Positions 1 to 10,783 of a stretch of 64,000 bases of DNA are shown in pieces. A program made the position numbers and the translations under genes. Under the pieces are notes generated by a model that had not been told where the DNA came from, searched no databases, and saw only the letters and a program-made list of their open reading frames with translations. Numbering within the stretch: position 1 is the stretch's first letter; the number at the start of each line of letters is the position of its first letter. The DNA comes from Erodium maritimum (Eukaryota; Streptophyta; Magnoliopsida; Geraniales; Geraniaceae), in NCBI GenBank assembly GCA_963921825.1, contig OY997589.1:22465482-22529481 (forward strand), in the 5' to 3' direction.

Positions 1-47
1 AATATGATCACTACTTCAAATGCTAAGTCATGATCAACTACATGCAG

Positions 48-912
48 GTTTGTACCGACAAAGCTCAATAGAAGGATGAAAGAAATCAATGACACCACAC
101 AATCTCTGCTTAAGAGTATTATCAATAAAAGAGAGAAAGCAATGAAGGCCGGAGAAGCAGCTAACGATGACTTACTAGGCATATTGTTGGAATCAAACAT
201 GAATGAAACCCGAGGTCTTGGAATGAGTACTGCAGATGTAATTGAGGAGTGTAAGCTATTTTACTTGGCCGGACAAGAGACCACATCAAGCCTCCTGGTT
301 TGGACAATGGTTCTTTTAAGCCAGCACCCGACTTGGCAAGATCAGGCGAGGGCAGAGGTCTTGCAAGTTTTCGGGGAAAACAAGCCTGATTACGAAGGAT
401 TGAACCACTTAAAACTTGTAAGTGTCTCCGAATTTAAGTCATTTGAAATGTAATTTGATTTTGTTAATTCATTTTCATTGGTTTAGGTGACGATGATTCT
501 CAATGAGGTGCTACGCTTGTACCCACCCGCTATCATGATTACCCGAACGGTACATAAGGAGACTAAACTCGGAAACCTAACACTACCAGCGGGAGTGCAT
601 GTCACAATACCGACACTTCTTGTCCACCGTGATCGAGATCTTTGGGGTGACGATGCAGAGGAGTTCAATCCGGAGAGGTTTGCTGAAGGGGTTTCCAAGG
701 CAACTGGGAATCGATTATCGTTCTTCCCATTCGCTTGGGGTCCTCGGATATGCATTGGACAGAACTTTGCTTTGATGGAAGCGAAACTGGCCTTGGCAAT
801 GATATTGAACAACTTCTGGTTTGAGCTTTCGCCAAGTTATGTTCATGCTCCTTTCACTATCATCACTCTTCAACCTCAACATGGGTGTCACCTTGTTCTA
901 CATAAACGCTAA
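48..912 (+). CDS. CYP72A: Cytochrome P450 CYP72A, last two exons (5' part outside window)
   Basis: Membrane-bound haem monooxygenase of the CYP72A group, a family that oxidises terpenoids (secologanin, triterpenes) and gibberellins; the substrate here is unknown. The exons are 48-417 and 487-912, with acceptor CAG at 45-47, donor GTAAGT at 418-423, acceptor TTTAG ending at 486, and stop TAA at 910-912. The first base completes a codon from the missing upstream exon, as in the complete copy at 30467. I-helix AGQETT, ExxR helix (EVLR), PERF and the haem loop [10 protein letters not shown] with its cysteine are all visible, and both exons are open. The ~67-bp last intron is much shorter than the 760-bp intron of the paralogue, which carries a MITE. 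Nothing seen suggests this copy is dead, but exons 1-3 cannot be judged. Confidence 0.93.
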
Positions 913-1069
913 TGCTATGTTTTTTTTGTTGGGTTATTTTATAATCCAGTACGAAGGCTTTCAAATTGAGACAAATATATTTGAGGTCAATTATTTTATT
1001 GGACTAAATAAGTGATATAGTTAAGAAAGCGCTAAAAGTTTTCTTAACCTCCCCCTCCCATCGTAGGGA
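913..1069. other. 3' flank of the first CYP72A gene
   Basis: A 157-bp AT-rich stretch between the P450 stop codon and the copia target duplication. Its first part is probably the 3' UTR. The last ~50 bp before 1070 may be the other half of the CACTA remnant found at 9998-10201, because the copia element inserted between them. No clear polyadenylation signal is seen. Confidence 0.4.
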
Positions 1070-1074
1070 GGTTC

Positions 1075-1456
1075 TGAAAGATCGAAAACAAACATCATAT
1101 GTTCGCAGCGGAATAAAAGGATTCGATCCAAAACGATCTATTTGCATTTGAATCAATGTTAAAACAATAAAAAGGTTTACTTACTTGATATGTAGAGCAA
1201 AACCGATATAGCTCCGAAACTACGAAGCCTCTAGTGTATCCACACCGAGAAACGATCTTTGATGCTTTCAACGATTGAAACGGCTATGGAGAAGAACGAT
1301 TCTTCTTTTGGTTGGTTGGGAGAGAATAGAAAAGGTGGCTGCAGAGAATAATCTTATTATTCTCTTAACCCTAATTATCTATTTATAATGAATTAATTAT
1401 TGGGTCTAAGACGCAATTGGGCTTGAAACCCGATTGGGCCTAGGGCAAACCCAACA
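1075..1456 (-). repeat. 3' LTR of copia-1
   Basis: 382 bp, TGAAAGATCG at the left end and ACCCAACA at the right. It is directly repeated at 9611-9992 with six substitutions and no indel. It lies next to the polypurine tract, which makes it the 3' LTR of a - strand element. Confidence 0.95.
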
Positions 1457-1470
1457 ATCTCCCACTTGAC
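1457..1470 (-). promoter_or_regulatory. Polypurine tract of copia-1
   Basis: On the - strand it reads CAAGTGGGAGAT directly before the 3' LTR. This is the purine-rich primer typical of plant copia plus-strand DNA synthesis. Confidence 0.8.
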
Positions 1471-2574
1471 CTAGATCCAATCTGTCAGGAACTCCAATAT
1501 TTATTACATTTCTGTGTTAGCAGAAGATATAACAAATATGCCATCTAGATCATTTCAATAAATTATCTCATAATAAATTAAATGATCTTAAACATCAAAC
1601 GTCACCCGTAAGTGTGTGACCACATAGGTTCAACGCTAAACCGGTAGTAATTAAGCTTATTAACTACTAATCGAGGTTGGCGTCTAACAACACTCCTCGA
1701 TGGCCGGATAACGTGAATATCAATATCCAATAAAGACGAACCTGGTTTAAGGACGATGAATTTGTTTTCCTTCCATCTTTCCAACTCCGGATTATCCTAG
1801 GGTATGGTTTGACTGTCAAACCCTAATAGATAACCACTATGTTTCATGTTGATCGTTACTGGTTGTTGAATGACTTTAAAAAAACTCCTTTCTTAAATCA
1901 TTCTTCTGCCTTGGCCAAGGATCTTTTCCAACCATAAGATTCACAACAACATAGAGTTCAAACTCATTACCTTGAGTTGATGGATCCCCTATTGACTCGC
2001 CATTGATTATATAGGTACTCAATTATACCCAATGACCTTTCAACTAGCATTTTTACACACTAGGTGTTCGGTATCAAAGTATAACAAGTATTCTATTAAC
2101 CACTATGGTGATCTCAGGTCAAAGGACAAAACAATATACATTTGTTCCTTAAGAGAATTTCCACATTGACAGTATAGGTAAAATCAACCATTTGGAAATC
2201 TCACGTTTGGTCAGTTCAATGATCATATCCACTATATGCATCATCTATATTATAACTTAATGAATGAGATCCATTAATACTCATCCAATGAGTACAGTTA
2301 TACATATATTGGTCTATCCGGATCATCGTGGTCCTAGTAGGATGATCCTATGACCAAGAACACTTCTAGATAAAACTCTATAATACTTGACTCTCATTAT
2401 CATAATCTCCATTATAATGACAAGTATAACAGTTTAATCAAGGACTTATCATATCACAATATCAATGAATATTCATATATGATAACTATAAAACATTGCA
2501 TTAATCTCAATTAATCACAATCCATAGTTCAAAAATGTGCTACTAATAATGTTGCGTAAAGATTAGCATTTAAT
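1471..2574 (-). other. 3' non-coding interior of copia-1
   Basis: About 1.1 kb between the pol stop codon and the polypurine tract with no long frame on either strand. It is long for a copia element of this size, but no extra domain, promoter or tandem repeat is recognisable in it. Confidence 0.6.
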
Positions 2575-5500
2575 CTAAAGCCAACCATTCATGAACCTCA
2601 ATCCTATATTCCACTTATGCTTGTCAAACTCTTTTGAACCAAGTGCTTTAGTGAAAGGATCTGCAACGTTCTCTTTTCCTTCCACCTTCAGAATTTGAAC
2701 GTCTCCACGTTCAACTATTTCTCTAATTAGATGAAACTTCCGAAGAACGTGTTTGGATTTCTGATGTGCTCTCGGGTCTTTGGCTTGTGCAATAGCTCCC
2801 GTATTGTCACAAAATAAAGGAACACTTTCCTTTGCTAAAGGAACCACACCAAGCTCAGTTAAGAACTTCCTTATCCATACAGCTTCCTTAGCAGCGTCAC
2901 ATGCCGCTATGTACTCTGCTTCGGTTACTGAATCAACTACTGTAGCTTGTTTGGAACTCTTCCAACTCACTGCTCCACCATTCAAGGTAAAGACATAACC
3001 AGAAGTAGATTTGCTATCATCCTTATCTGATGCAAAACTTGCATCGGTATGGCCTAACAATTTAAGCTCATTATCTCCATATATGAGGAATTGGTCTTTA
3101 GTTCTTCTCAAGTACTTAAGAATAGTTTTGACAACTTTCCAATGTGCCTCACCCGGATTCCCTTGGTACCTACTTGCTACTCCTAGCGCATAGGCAACAT
3201 CCGGTCTTGTACATGTCATGGTATACATGATAGCTCCCACTGCGTTAGCATATGGGATTCTACTCATGCGTTCTCTTTCCTCTAGGGTCTTAAGACTATC
3301 CTCCCTATAAAGAGAAACTCCAGTTCCAATAGGTAAGTAACCCCTTTTGGAATTATCCATGTGATACTTCCTTAAGATAGTATCAATGTACGTAGATTGG
3401 GAGATTCCAAGCAACTTCCTTGATCTATCTCTATAGACCTTTATTCCAAGAATATAAGTTGCTTCTCCCATATCTTTCATGGAGAAGTTTTCAGATAGCC
3501 AAACTTTTGTTTCTTGCATGGCTGGCACATTATTTCCTATTAGCAATATGTCATCTACATACAACAATAGGAAAATAACTATGCTCCCACTAACCTTTTT
3601 GTACACACATGGCTCCTCTTCACAACGCACAAAATCGAACTTTTCGATTGTCGTGTGAAAACGAATGTTCCAACTACGAGAAGCTTGCTTTAATCCATAA
3701 ATGGATCGTTGTAGCTTACATACTTTACTAGGAGCAGATGACAATGTGAAACCTTCAGGTTGAGTCATATATACATCCTCCTTGAGCTCACCATTGAGGA
3801 AAGCCGTTTTCACATCCATTTGCCAAATCTCATAATCATAGTATGCAGCTATAGCAAGTAAAATCCGAACAGATTTGAGCATTGCAACAAGGGAGAACGT
3901 TTCTTCATAATCAATACCTTCCTTTTGATTATAACCCTTAGCAACCAGACGGGCTTTAAAGGTCTCAACCTTACCATCCGCTCCAATCTTTTTCTTAAAA
4001 ACCCATTTACACCCAATAGGTTTTAAGTCATTAGAGTCATCAACTAAAGTCCACACTTTATTGATTTTCATTGACTCCATTTCGGATTCCATGGCAGCAG
4101 GCCATTTCTCATGGTCTGGACTAGCCATCGCCTCTTGATAACACTTAGGATCGTCTTCAATAATATGGTCATCATCAATATGATTATCCTCATTATTGCA
4201 CACTAATAGATTCATCCTATTTGGTGCACGACGTTCTCTAATTGATCTTCTAGGAGGCTCTTGTACTTCTTGATTCTGTTGTTGCCTTTGTTCCTGAACT
4301 GGTTCATTAACCAGATCATTTACCTCAACGTTTGAGGTTGGAACCCTCGGTGGCAACTGTAAGACATCAAGAAAAGGTTGCTCAATATGCATCTCATGCT
4401 CTTGAGTCGGTGCTGGCTCATTGGTATCTTGTATTTCATCAAGATCTATTTCTACTCCAGTTTTTCCAGCATCAAGGAACTCCATTTCCAAAAAGGTCGC
4501 GTTCCTAGCCACAAACACTTTGTGTTCAGAAGGATGGTAGAAATAGTATCCCATAGTCTCCTTGGGATAACCAACAAATCTGCATTTGGTAGACTTAGCC
4601 TCAAGCTTGTCTGATTGCAGTCGCTTAACATAGGCTGGACAACCCCAAACCCTTAAATGTTTAAGGCTGGCTTTCCGTCCTTTCCATATCTCATATGGTG
4701 TTTCAGCAACTGCCTTAGTGGGAACCTTATTTAACAAATATGCAGCAGCTTCTAAAGCATATCCCCATAGGAAGATAGGAAGATCTGTGAACCCCATCAT
4801 CGATCGTACCATATCTAATAAGGTACGATTTCGCCTCTCAGAAACACCGTTATGTTGTGGTGTCCCAGGAGGAGTCCATTGTGATAGGATTCCATCTTGT
4901 GATAAATAATCAATAAAATCATTTGTGAGATACTCACCCCCACGGTCAGATCTCAGTGCCTTGATATTCTTACCAGTTTGTTTCTCAACTTCACTTCTAA
5001 ACCTTTTGAACATTTCAAAAGATTCCGACTTATGTCTCATGAGATATAAGAAACCATATCTCGACATATCGTCAGTGAAGGTGATAAAGTAAGAATATCC
5101 ACCTTTTGCTTGAACTTTCATTGGTCCACATACATCACTATGTATGAGTCCCAAAAGTTCACTAGCTCTTTCTCCAGTTCCATTAAAAGGAGATTTTGTC
5201 ATTTTTCCAATGAGACAAGATTCACAAGTATCATATGATTCATAATCATATAGCCCAAGACACCCCGTCTTATGCAACTTGTTTATTCTTTTCTCATCGA
5301 TATGACCAAGCCTACAGTGCCAAAGGTAATTTTGATTTACTTGATTATTTCTCTTCCTCTTTCGGCCAGAAATAGTCATAGCAGGACAAGTAACTAATTC
5401 AGGTAAGACATAAAGACCATATTGTTTGCAAACATCGACATATAATTCATCACCATGCAGTATAAAACAATGATTATCACGAATATCCAAACAAAATCCA

Positions 5501-6480
5501 TGTTCAACCAAATATGAAACAGAAATTATGTTTGAAAGAAACGTAGGAATGTAATAACAATCCTCCAACAATAAAGTCTTTCCAGTAGGCATTACAAGAG
5601 TCATAGTCCCTACAGCTAGGGCAGCAACACTTGCTATATTTCCAACTTGTATGTTGACCTCTCCTTTCTTCAACACCCTATTGATTTTTAGCCCCTGCAA
5701 CATATTGCAGATGTTAAAACCACTTCCGGTATCCAATACCCATTTCGAAGCATCAATAGATGTCAAAGTAATCATGAAAACGTTTTTCATTAATGCCTTA
5801 CCTTGTCTCTTGTCCTTCAGAGTAGCCAAATACTCTTGACAATTCCTCCTCCAATGTCCTTTCTTCTTGCAGAAGAAACATTCAGCATCCTCCTGACCAG
5901 TGCTCAACTTCATTTTCTTGAATTTGTTCAAAACATAATTCTTTGGCCCAAGTGGATTTCTCTTAGATTTCCTAACATTTTTCCACTTGCCCTTAGAAGA
6001 GCTACCGATCAGATTCACAGATCCCGACACTTTCACCTTCCCAGATGTGATTTGATTCTCAAAATCGATCAACAAATTGAGCAATTCATGAAGATCACAA
6101 TCCATCTTGTTCATGTTATAATTAACAATGAACGGTGAAAAAGTGTCATCAAGAGATTGCAAGATCAAATCCTGCGATAACTCCTTACCAAGTGTGCAAC
6201 CTTGCTTCTCAAGCCGTTCTACAAGATCAATCATCTTTAGAACATGGGTGCGAACTGGTTCCTTGGGTTTCAGTTCAGATTTGAACAAGGACTTAGATAT
6301 CTGATATCTTGCAGTCCTACTTTGAGACCCATACATCTTCTTAAGATGCTCTATGTGTTGGGTCTCGAGGTAGGGTTGGAGATGAACCAACTCGCAGCGG
6401 AAAATCAATGAAAACCAAGAGACAATTAGAACCATGAAACAACTAACAAAGAATGGATTAACAAGAGAAAAATTCAGCAC
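2575..6480 (-). CDS. copia-1 gag-pol polyprotein, main part (gag C-terminus, PR, INT, RT, RNH)
   Basis: An open frame of 1301 codons. The first ~42 residues come from the inserted solo LTR; native sequence starts at about residue 43. Visible in order: gag core, CCHC zinc knuckle C-x2-C-x4-H-x4-C near 201-214, aspartic protease DTGS (250-253), HHCC integrase finger (388-422), DDE integrase core with D449 (HSDVCGP), D512 (RSDRGGEY) and E548 (SERRNRT), RT from about 800 with YVDD at 974-977, and RNase H with TDAS near 1145 and LFCDNTGAI near the C-terminus. No stop or frameshift is seen. Removing the solo LTR and one CTATG copy would keep this frame in phase with the gag start at 8332 (1354 codons). 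As it stands the proper start is separated by 1.7 kb, so the element is probably not autonomous now. Confidence 0.93.
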   Translation of the reverse strand: MLNFSLVNPFFVSCFMVLIVSWFSLIFRCELVHLQPYLETQHIEHLKKMYGSQSRTARYQISKSLFKSELKPKEPVRTHVLKMIDLVERLEKQGCTLGKELSQDLILQSLDDTFSPFIVNYNMNKMDCDLHELLNLLIDFENQITSGKVKVSGSVNLIGSSSKGKWKNVRKSKRNPLGPKNYVLNKFKKMKLSTGQEDAECFFCKKKGHWRRNCQEYLATLKDKRQGKALMKNVFMITLTSIDASKWVLDTGSGFNICNMLQGLKINRVLKKGEVNIQVGNIASVAALAVGTMTLVMPTGKTLLLEDCYYIPTFLSNIISVSYLVEHGFCLDIRDNHCFILHGDELYVDVCKQYGLYVLPELVTCPAMTISGRKRKRNNQVNQNYLWHCRLGHIDEKRINKLHKTGCLGLYDYESYDTCESCLIGKMTKSPFNGTGERASELLGLIHSDVCGPMKVQAKGGYSYFITFTDDMSRYGFLYLMRHKSESFEMFKRFRSEVEKQTGKNIKALRSDRGGEYLTNDFIDYLSQDGILSQWTPPGTPQHNGVSERRNRTLLDMVRSMMGFTDLPIFLWGYALEAAAYLLNKVPTKAVAETPYEIWKGRKASLKHLRVWGCPAYVKRLQSDKLEAKSTKCRFVGYPKETMGYYFYHPSEHKVFVARNATFLEMEFLDAGKTGVEIDLDEIQDTNEPAPTQEHEMHIEQPFLDVLQLPPRVPTSNVEVNDLVNEPVQEQRQQQNQEVQEPPRRSIRERRAPNRMNLLVCNNEDNHIDDDHIIEDDPKCYQEAMASPDHEKWPAAMESEMESMKINKVWTLVDDSNDLKPIGCKWVFKKKIGADGKVETFKARLVAKGYNQKEGIDYEETFSLVAMLKSVRILLAIAAYYDYEIWQMDVKTAFLNGELKEDVYMTQPEGFTLSSAPSKVCKLQRSIYGLKQASRSWNIRFHTTIEKFDFVRCEEEPCVYKKVSGSIVIFLLLYVDDILLIGNNVPAMQETKVWLSENFSMKDMGEATYILGIKVYRDRSRKLLGISQSTYIDTILRKYHMDNSKRGYLPIGTGVSLYREDSLKTLEERERMSRIPYANAVGAIMYTMTCTRPDVAYALGVASRYQGNPGEAHWKVVKTILKYLRRTKDQFLIYGDNELKLLGHTDASFASDKDDSKSTSGYVFTLNGGAVSWKSSKQATVVDSVTEAEYIAACDAAKEAVWIRKFLTELGVVPLAKESVPLFCDNTGAIAQAKDPRAHQKSKHVLRKFHLIREIVERGDVQILKVEGKENVADPFTKALGSKEFDKHKWNIGLRFMNGWL

Positions 6481-8043
6481 TAGTTCTTACCAAAACAAGA
6501 ACACCGGTTAACGAATGATTGGCTTGAGTCTCCAAGACGCCTACGTATCCACATGGGAATCAAAGCCACGTAGTTCTTCTCTTTGAGGACTCAAGAACAC
6601 AAACATGGAGGTGGAAACTAGCCAAACCCGAAATGGCCATGGAAGAGGGAGAGAAAATGTGTTTCCTATTCTTGTCTTGTGTTTGTTATGTTGAAAAAAG
6701 ATGACTTAAACATAACAAAACCCATACTTGTCCAACTAAAGGCATGGGACAAGCATGGTGTCAAGTAAGGTGTAAATAGGACAAAGTATGGCAAGACAAG
6801 ATTGGGTTAGGTGGTGAATCACCAACACCTTAATCCTTGTCTTGCTTACTTAGTACTAATTAATCAAGACTTGATTAATTAGTTCCATGGGCCTTGGTTG
6901 CATGGGCCTTTCATGGGCCTCTTGGAACATGGCCCGTGGCCATTTCCAACGAGGTTCCGTGATTCGCTCATCGCCTCCATGCCTTCCATACCGGAAATGT
7001 CCAACATTATCCGACGCGATCAATCCCAAGACTCCAAGCCTTGTCTCGATCTGTGAAGTCCTATTCACTTACGGGCACATGACCCAAAACCCAGTTTTGG
7101 TCATGTCCCGAGACAACTCCCTTTTGGCCATTCTCCATAAATGTGTCAATGAGTTTCATCCTCCGGTGTGACCCTTAGGTTTATGCATGTCAATAGATCA
7201 ACGTAAAATCCCATTTTACTTGATCCTATTTAAGTGGCAACTAACGAGACTTTAGTATTGCCTGACACTACATAACGAATCGACCCTGTCGATTCTAACC
7301 TTTCCGTCGTCCCTGTCATTATCCTTTTATCTCCGATATCCTGATTGAGATAAGGCATAGAGCCGTCATCCTTATTATTCTCAATCATCGTTCCTTGATA
7401 TGTGAGATGACTGAAGATATGATACCCAGTATCATGTGCATGGCCATGCTATTCTTCCAGTCACTCTCGATCAAGTGGCCGAGAACCGATATCTTTCCCA
7501 TACCTTAGTATGAGGGATAAATCCCTTAGCCGTCTTTCGTGTCACTCATGTAGCCCGTCCCCAAGCCAATCCTGGCCGTTATGGAAGCCCTGTTACGGAC
7601 AACGTTAGGCTCAGGTCAAACTCAGTTGTTGACTACATAGCGATCACAAAGACTCCTTGGTCTAAGGATACATGACAAGTTACAACACTGAATATGTTCA
7701 TGACTTAATCTATGGCACATATTCAGGGCGGGTCGTCCAATATCATGTCCCACATGATATCTATGATCAGACTCCGGAATCTCATTCCAATGACTAACAG
7801 AACGTAAGCCATAAAGAGCCATCTTTCATACTAGTCGCTTCTAGTGAAGCTTTGTTGACTAGGGACCCATCGAGTGTGATCTATCTCGATCTATGGTTCT
7901 ATTCGCATGGTGGGCATAGATCAGAGCACACATCGATATATTACTCCAACACATAAGTAATATAAAGCCGCTTTAATTTTATTGCTAACGATGATATATA
8001 CATTTGGACATTTAGGATTGAACTACGGGCACTAAGACTAACA
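6356..8043. mobile_element. 1688-bp solo LTR (family S, copy A) inside copia-1 gag
   Basis: It begins TGTTGGGTCTCG and ends GACTAACA, with TGTT/AACA ends inverted. It is flanked by the 5-bp duplication CTATG at 6351-6355 and 8044-8048. A near-identical copy lies at 25412-27098 with its own target duplication. There is no internal region, primer site or coding frame, so it is best read as a solo LTR left by LTR-LTR recombination. The short frames inside (for example 6887-7171) are conserved only because the copies are similar. The superfamily cannot be told from an LTR alone. Confidence 0.9.
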
Positions 8044-8332
8044 CTATGATCTGTGGTGGATTCATAGTCTCATGTTGCCTATGAAGATCAGGACTCATGG
8101 AAGCCAAAATGATGCACTGAGTAGTAGTACTTCGTTCTTGGTACTTCGAATATGCATCTAATGCAACTACATCAGTCACTCCCTCAGCGGGAGCTTCCAT
8201 CATGGGGTTATCGATCACATCGATAAGTTTTTCATGCATGAGAACAATTCTCAAGTTCCGGTACCAGTCATCAAAATTGTTACCAGACAGTTTGTTAGCA
8301 TCTAGTATGCCACGCAGTGAGATAGTAGCCAT
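8044..8332 (-). pseudogene. copia-1 gag N-terminus, cut off by the solo LTR
   Basis: The ATG at 8330-8332 starts MATISLRGILDANKLSGNNF, a typical Ty1/copia gag N-terminus (DUF4219/UBN2-like). About 96 native codons run to the CTATG duplication, after which the frame enters solo-LTR sequence and stops at 8012. Its reading phase matches the gag-pol frame on the far side of the insertion, so the polyprotein was intact before that event. Confidence 0.88.
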
Positions 8333-9595
8333 TTCAGAAAGTTACTGTAAAGGAAAACAACAATAGCACAAACATACATCATTAAGACATACGATTCATC
8401 AAAATGATAATACTAACTTTAAAACATGAATGAGCCCCTTGGTTGTCAAGTCGTTTCTCACACATAATTAAAGTTTTTCTTGATTTTATCACATAAAACC
8501 ACAACAGGCTATATACTACATAGTCACCTGGTTGTCAGGTCGGTCCTATTAGTATATTTGAGTTTATCCATCCTAGTGACATAAAATCAGTTAATATTAC
8601 ACCCTCTGGGTAGTCCAGACTACAAGTGTAACATCAAATAATTTTTTCTTCACTCACGCATCACATGCAATAGACAAAATTACTTCCTCTTGAAAATTAA
8701 TTAAAGTTATACCCTCTGGGTAGTCCAGACTATAAGTACTAACATTAAATAATTTTCTATGTACCTGCATCGTATGCAAATAAGAGGAAAAATATATATT
8801 TATCTTTGAACTACAAGTCCCCTGGTAGTCAGGTCGTACCTTGTAAACAAAAAAAAAAAAAAAAAATTATTCCGAACTACAAGTCCCCTGGTAGTCAGGT
8901 CGTTCCTTGTAAACGAATATCAGTTTTATTTATCTATTTCGATGGAAAAGCCTTTGATAAAATATCTCATATTTTATCAATTAAAACTCAATAATTTAAA
9001 TGGTCAAGATTTATTTATATTAAAACAGTTTCAATACAATTTTTCATCATATGAAAAAAACACATACATGTCTCACACATATCTATAAGTAACACCATTT
9101 ACCATAATCATATATATTTATCTTCACATGTATCATATACATACAATATGAATTAAAACAAAGACAGTATATATTCAATCATGATTTAAATATATATCAT
9201 TGTTTCAGAGAATCATTATCATATATTTTATGTTATTTATAAAATATACTAATAGTGATTATGACATAAGTATGCCACTGTCTCGTATATTCATATGTAA
9301 CCAATCAAATATATATACTTACATGTTTTGTCAAAACCAAGACAATCAACCAATAATTCAATCAATATTATAAGTATATATATATGAACAAGGCAAATGT
9401 TATGAAAAAACACACCGTGTTCAACAATTATATCACATATACATGAACACACTGTAAATTCATAAGGCATAAACTAATCATCCACTAATATACACATGTA
9501 TCCATATACACGGCTTCAACAAAACAGTGTATATACAAATACATATCAGTAGTAAAAAAATAATTCCACATATGATTTAAATGCAAAAAAAACCA
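8333..9595 (-). other. 5' leader of copia-1
   Basis: About 1.26 kb between the gag start codon and the primer-binding site, very AT-rich with no coding frame. The gag-proximal half (8430-8912) contains the hairpin array listed separately. The LTR-proximal half (about 8940-9590) is low-complexity AT with many ATATAT and CATAT runs, and I see nothing else in it. Confidence 0.7.
8431..8911 (-). repeat. Array of six two-storey hairpins in the copia-1 leader
   Basis: Inner hairpins (+ strand) are CTTG-GTTGT-CAAG at 8438-8450, CCTG-GTTGT-CAGG at 8527-8539, CTGG-GTAGT-CCAG at 8606-8618 and 8716-8728, and CCTG-GTAGT-CAGG at 8821-8833 and 8887-8899. Each has an outer stem: TGAG/CTCA, ATAG/CTAT, TTACAC/GTGTAA, TTATA/TATAA, and TACAAG/CTTGTA twice. 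Stem bases change in pairs while the 5-base loop is nearly fixed, as expected for RNA structure under selection. Function unknown; packaging, dimerisation or translation control are possibilities. Confidence 0.75.
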
Positions 9596-9607
9596 GGCTC
9601 TGATACC
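9596..9607 (-). promoter_or_regulatory. Primer-binding site of copia-1 (initiator tRNA-Met)
   Basis: On the - strand it reads GGTATCAGAGCC, complementary to the 3' end of initiator tRNA-Met, three bases inside the 5' LTR. Confidence 0.9.
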
Positions 9608-9610
9608 GAT

Positions 9611-9992
9611 TGAAGGATCGAAAACAAACATCATATGTTCGTAGCGGAATAAAAGGATTCGATCCAAAACGATCTATTTGCATTTGAATCAATGTTAAAA
9701 CAATAAAAAGGTTTACTTACTTGATATGTAGAGCAAAACCGATATAGCTCCGAAACTACGAAGCCTCTAGTGTATCCACACCGAGAAACGATCTTTGATG
9801 CTTTCAACGATTGAGACGGCTATGGAGAAGAACGATTCTTCTTTTGGTTGTTTGGGAGAGAATAGAAAAGGTGGCTGCAGAGAATAATCTTATTATTCTC
9901 TTAACCCTAATTATCTATTTATAATAAATTAATTATTGGGTCCAAGACGCAATTGGGCTTGAAACCCGATTGGGCCTAGGGCAAACCCAACA
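9611..9992 (-). repeat. 5' LTR of copia-1
   Basis: 382 bp, TGAAGGATCG to ACCCAACA, followed by the GGTTC target duplication at 9993-9997. It is the direct-repeat partner of 1075-1456 and, by orientation, carries the element promoter. Confidence 0.95.
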
Positions 9993-9997
9993 GGTTC

Positions 9998-10201
9998 CAG
10001 ACAAATAGGACATTCTTTCGTATTTTCTGCTTCAGCATAGTATAAACAACAACTACGTTCACAAGCAGCATACATTTCATAACTCATCCCAATTTCTTTC
10101 AACATTTTCTTTGCCTCATCAAACGATTCTAGATAAGTGTTAGGTTGAAGAAACTTGTTCTTCTCCAACATATGTACCTCATTGAACGTTGTATCTGACA
10201 C
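9998..10201 (-). pseudogene. CACTA (En/Spm, TNP2-type) transposase fragment
   Basis: Reading from 10201, the frame gives EAKKMLKEIGMSYEMYAACE, then a C-x12-ECPIC pattern. This matches the N-terminal region of plant TNP2 transposases (EAKKxxxxLGLxYxxIDACxNDCxLYW...CPxC). About 70 codons are recognisable before the copia insertion; the continuation would lie just left of 1070. No TIR or transposase core is present. Identification rests on motif memory only. Confidence 0.55.
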
Positions 10202-10245
10202 CTTGTATCGGGAATGATTAAATTAGTAAATTAGTAAAAAAAAAG

Positions 10246-10395
10246 TAACATGATAGTTTTACTAAAAGCCCCTGCCACTTATCAAAAAGTGTTGTGTTTT
10301 TGGAGTCAACAACTCAATTACATCTCATCCATTTATTTATGAAAATGATGGCTTTGATTAGTTCTCACAGTTTTTAGATTAAAAGCGATCTCTTC
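10246..10395 (+). repeat. Fragment of the fold-back element inverted end
   Basis: This stretch, from a TTTTACTAAAAGCCCCT motif to the start of a TTTTTAGATTAAAAG run, closely resembles the right inverted ends at about 42540-42690 and 47315-47450. It is an isolated partial end; no partner in inverted orientation is seen nearby. Confidence 0.6.
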
Positions 10396-10783
10396 TCTTC
10401 TTACTACTCCCAATGATAGGGATATCTTAAATATTCACCCACCAAAAAACTCACACTCATTTGAGCAGGTACTCTTTTCCAATTCTTATAGTCACCTATT
10501 TGTTCATCCAACTTCATCTACTCTCAATCATATGTTCCTCATATTTGCGATCAACATAGTATATAACCATCGCCCTGTTTCCTAGGTCTCAAACTTCAAC
10601 ATCCAAAACCCCTTGACGTGCCATCTCCTATTGGATCATTTTTTGCTCTTTCGTTGTGATGAGCAACTCTCAACCAACCACAGTTCGTGATCTCCTTGAA
10701 CCTTACATTGATTGTAATGTCAATACAAGTTCCACACTTTATTGCTGCAACTCCTTGTTGTCCTTTATGTTTTGCCCATACTT
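10396..10783. other. No recognisable gene
   Basis: 388 bp without a convincing frame. A short - strand frame (10596-10823) has a CxxC pattern faintly like a FAR1/MULE zinc-binding segment but runs into the neighbouring T-run. I see nothing that can be supported. Confidence 0.4.

Larger units (their letters stand above)
1075..9992 (-). mobile_element. Complete Ty1/copia LTR retrotransposon (copia-1), with a nested solo LTR
   Basis: An 8918-bp element on the - strand bounded by two 382-bp direct repeats that start TG and end CA, flanked by the 5-bp target duplication GGTTC (1070-1074 and 9993-9997). It has a primer-binding site complementary to initiator tRNA-Met next to the right (5') LTR, a polypurine tract next to the left (3') LTR, and the domain order gag, protease, integrase, RT, RNase H, which defines Ty1/copia. 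The LTRs differ at 6 of 382 positions by eye, so insertion was recent. The only lesion seen is a 1688-bp solo LTR inserted in gag. The gag N-terminus resembles Tork/TAR-type elements, but the lineage is a guess. Confidence 0.95.
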
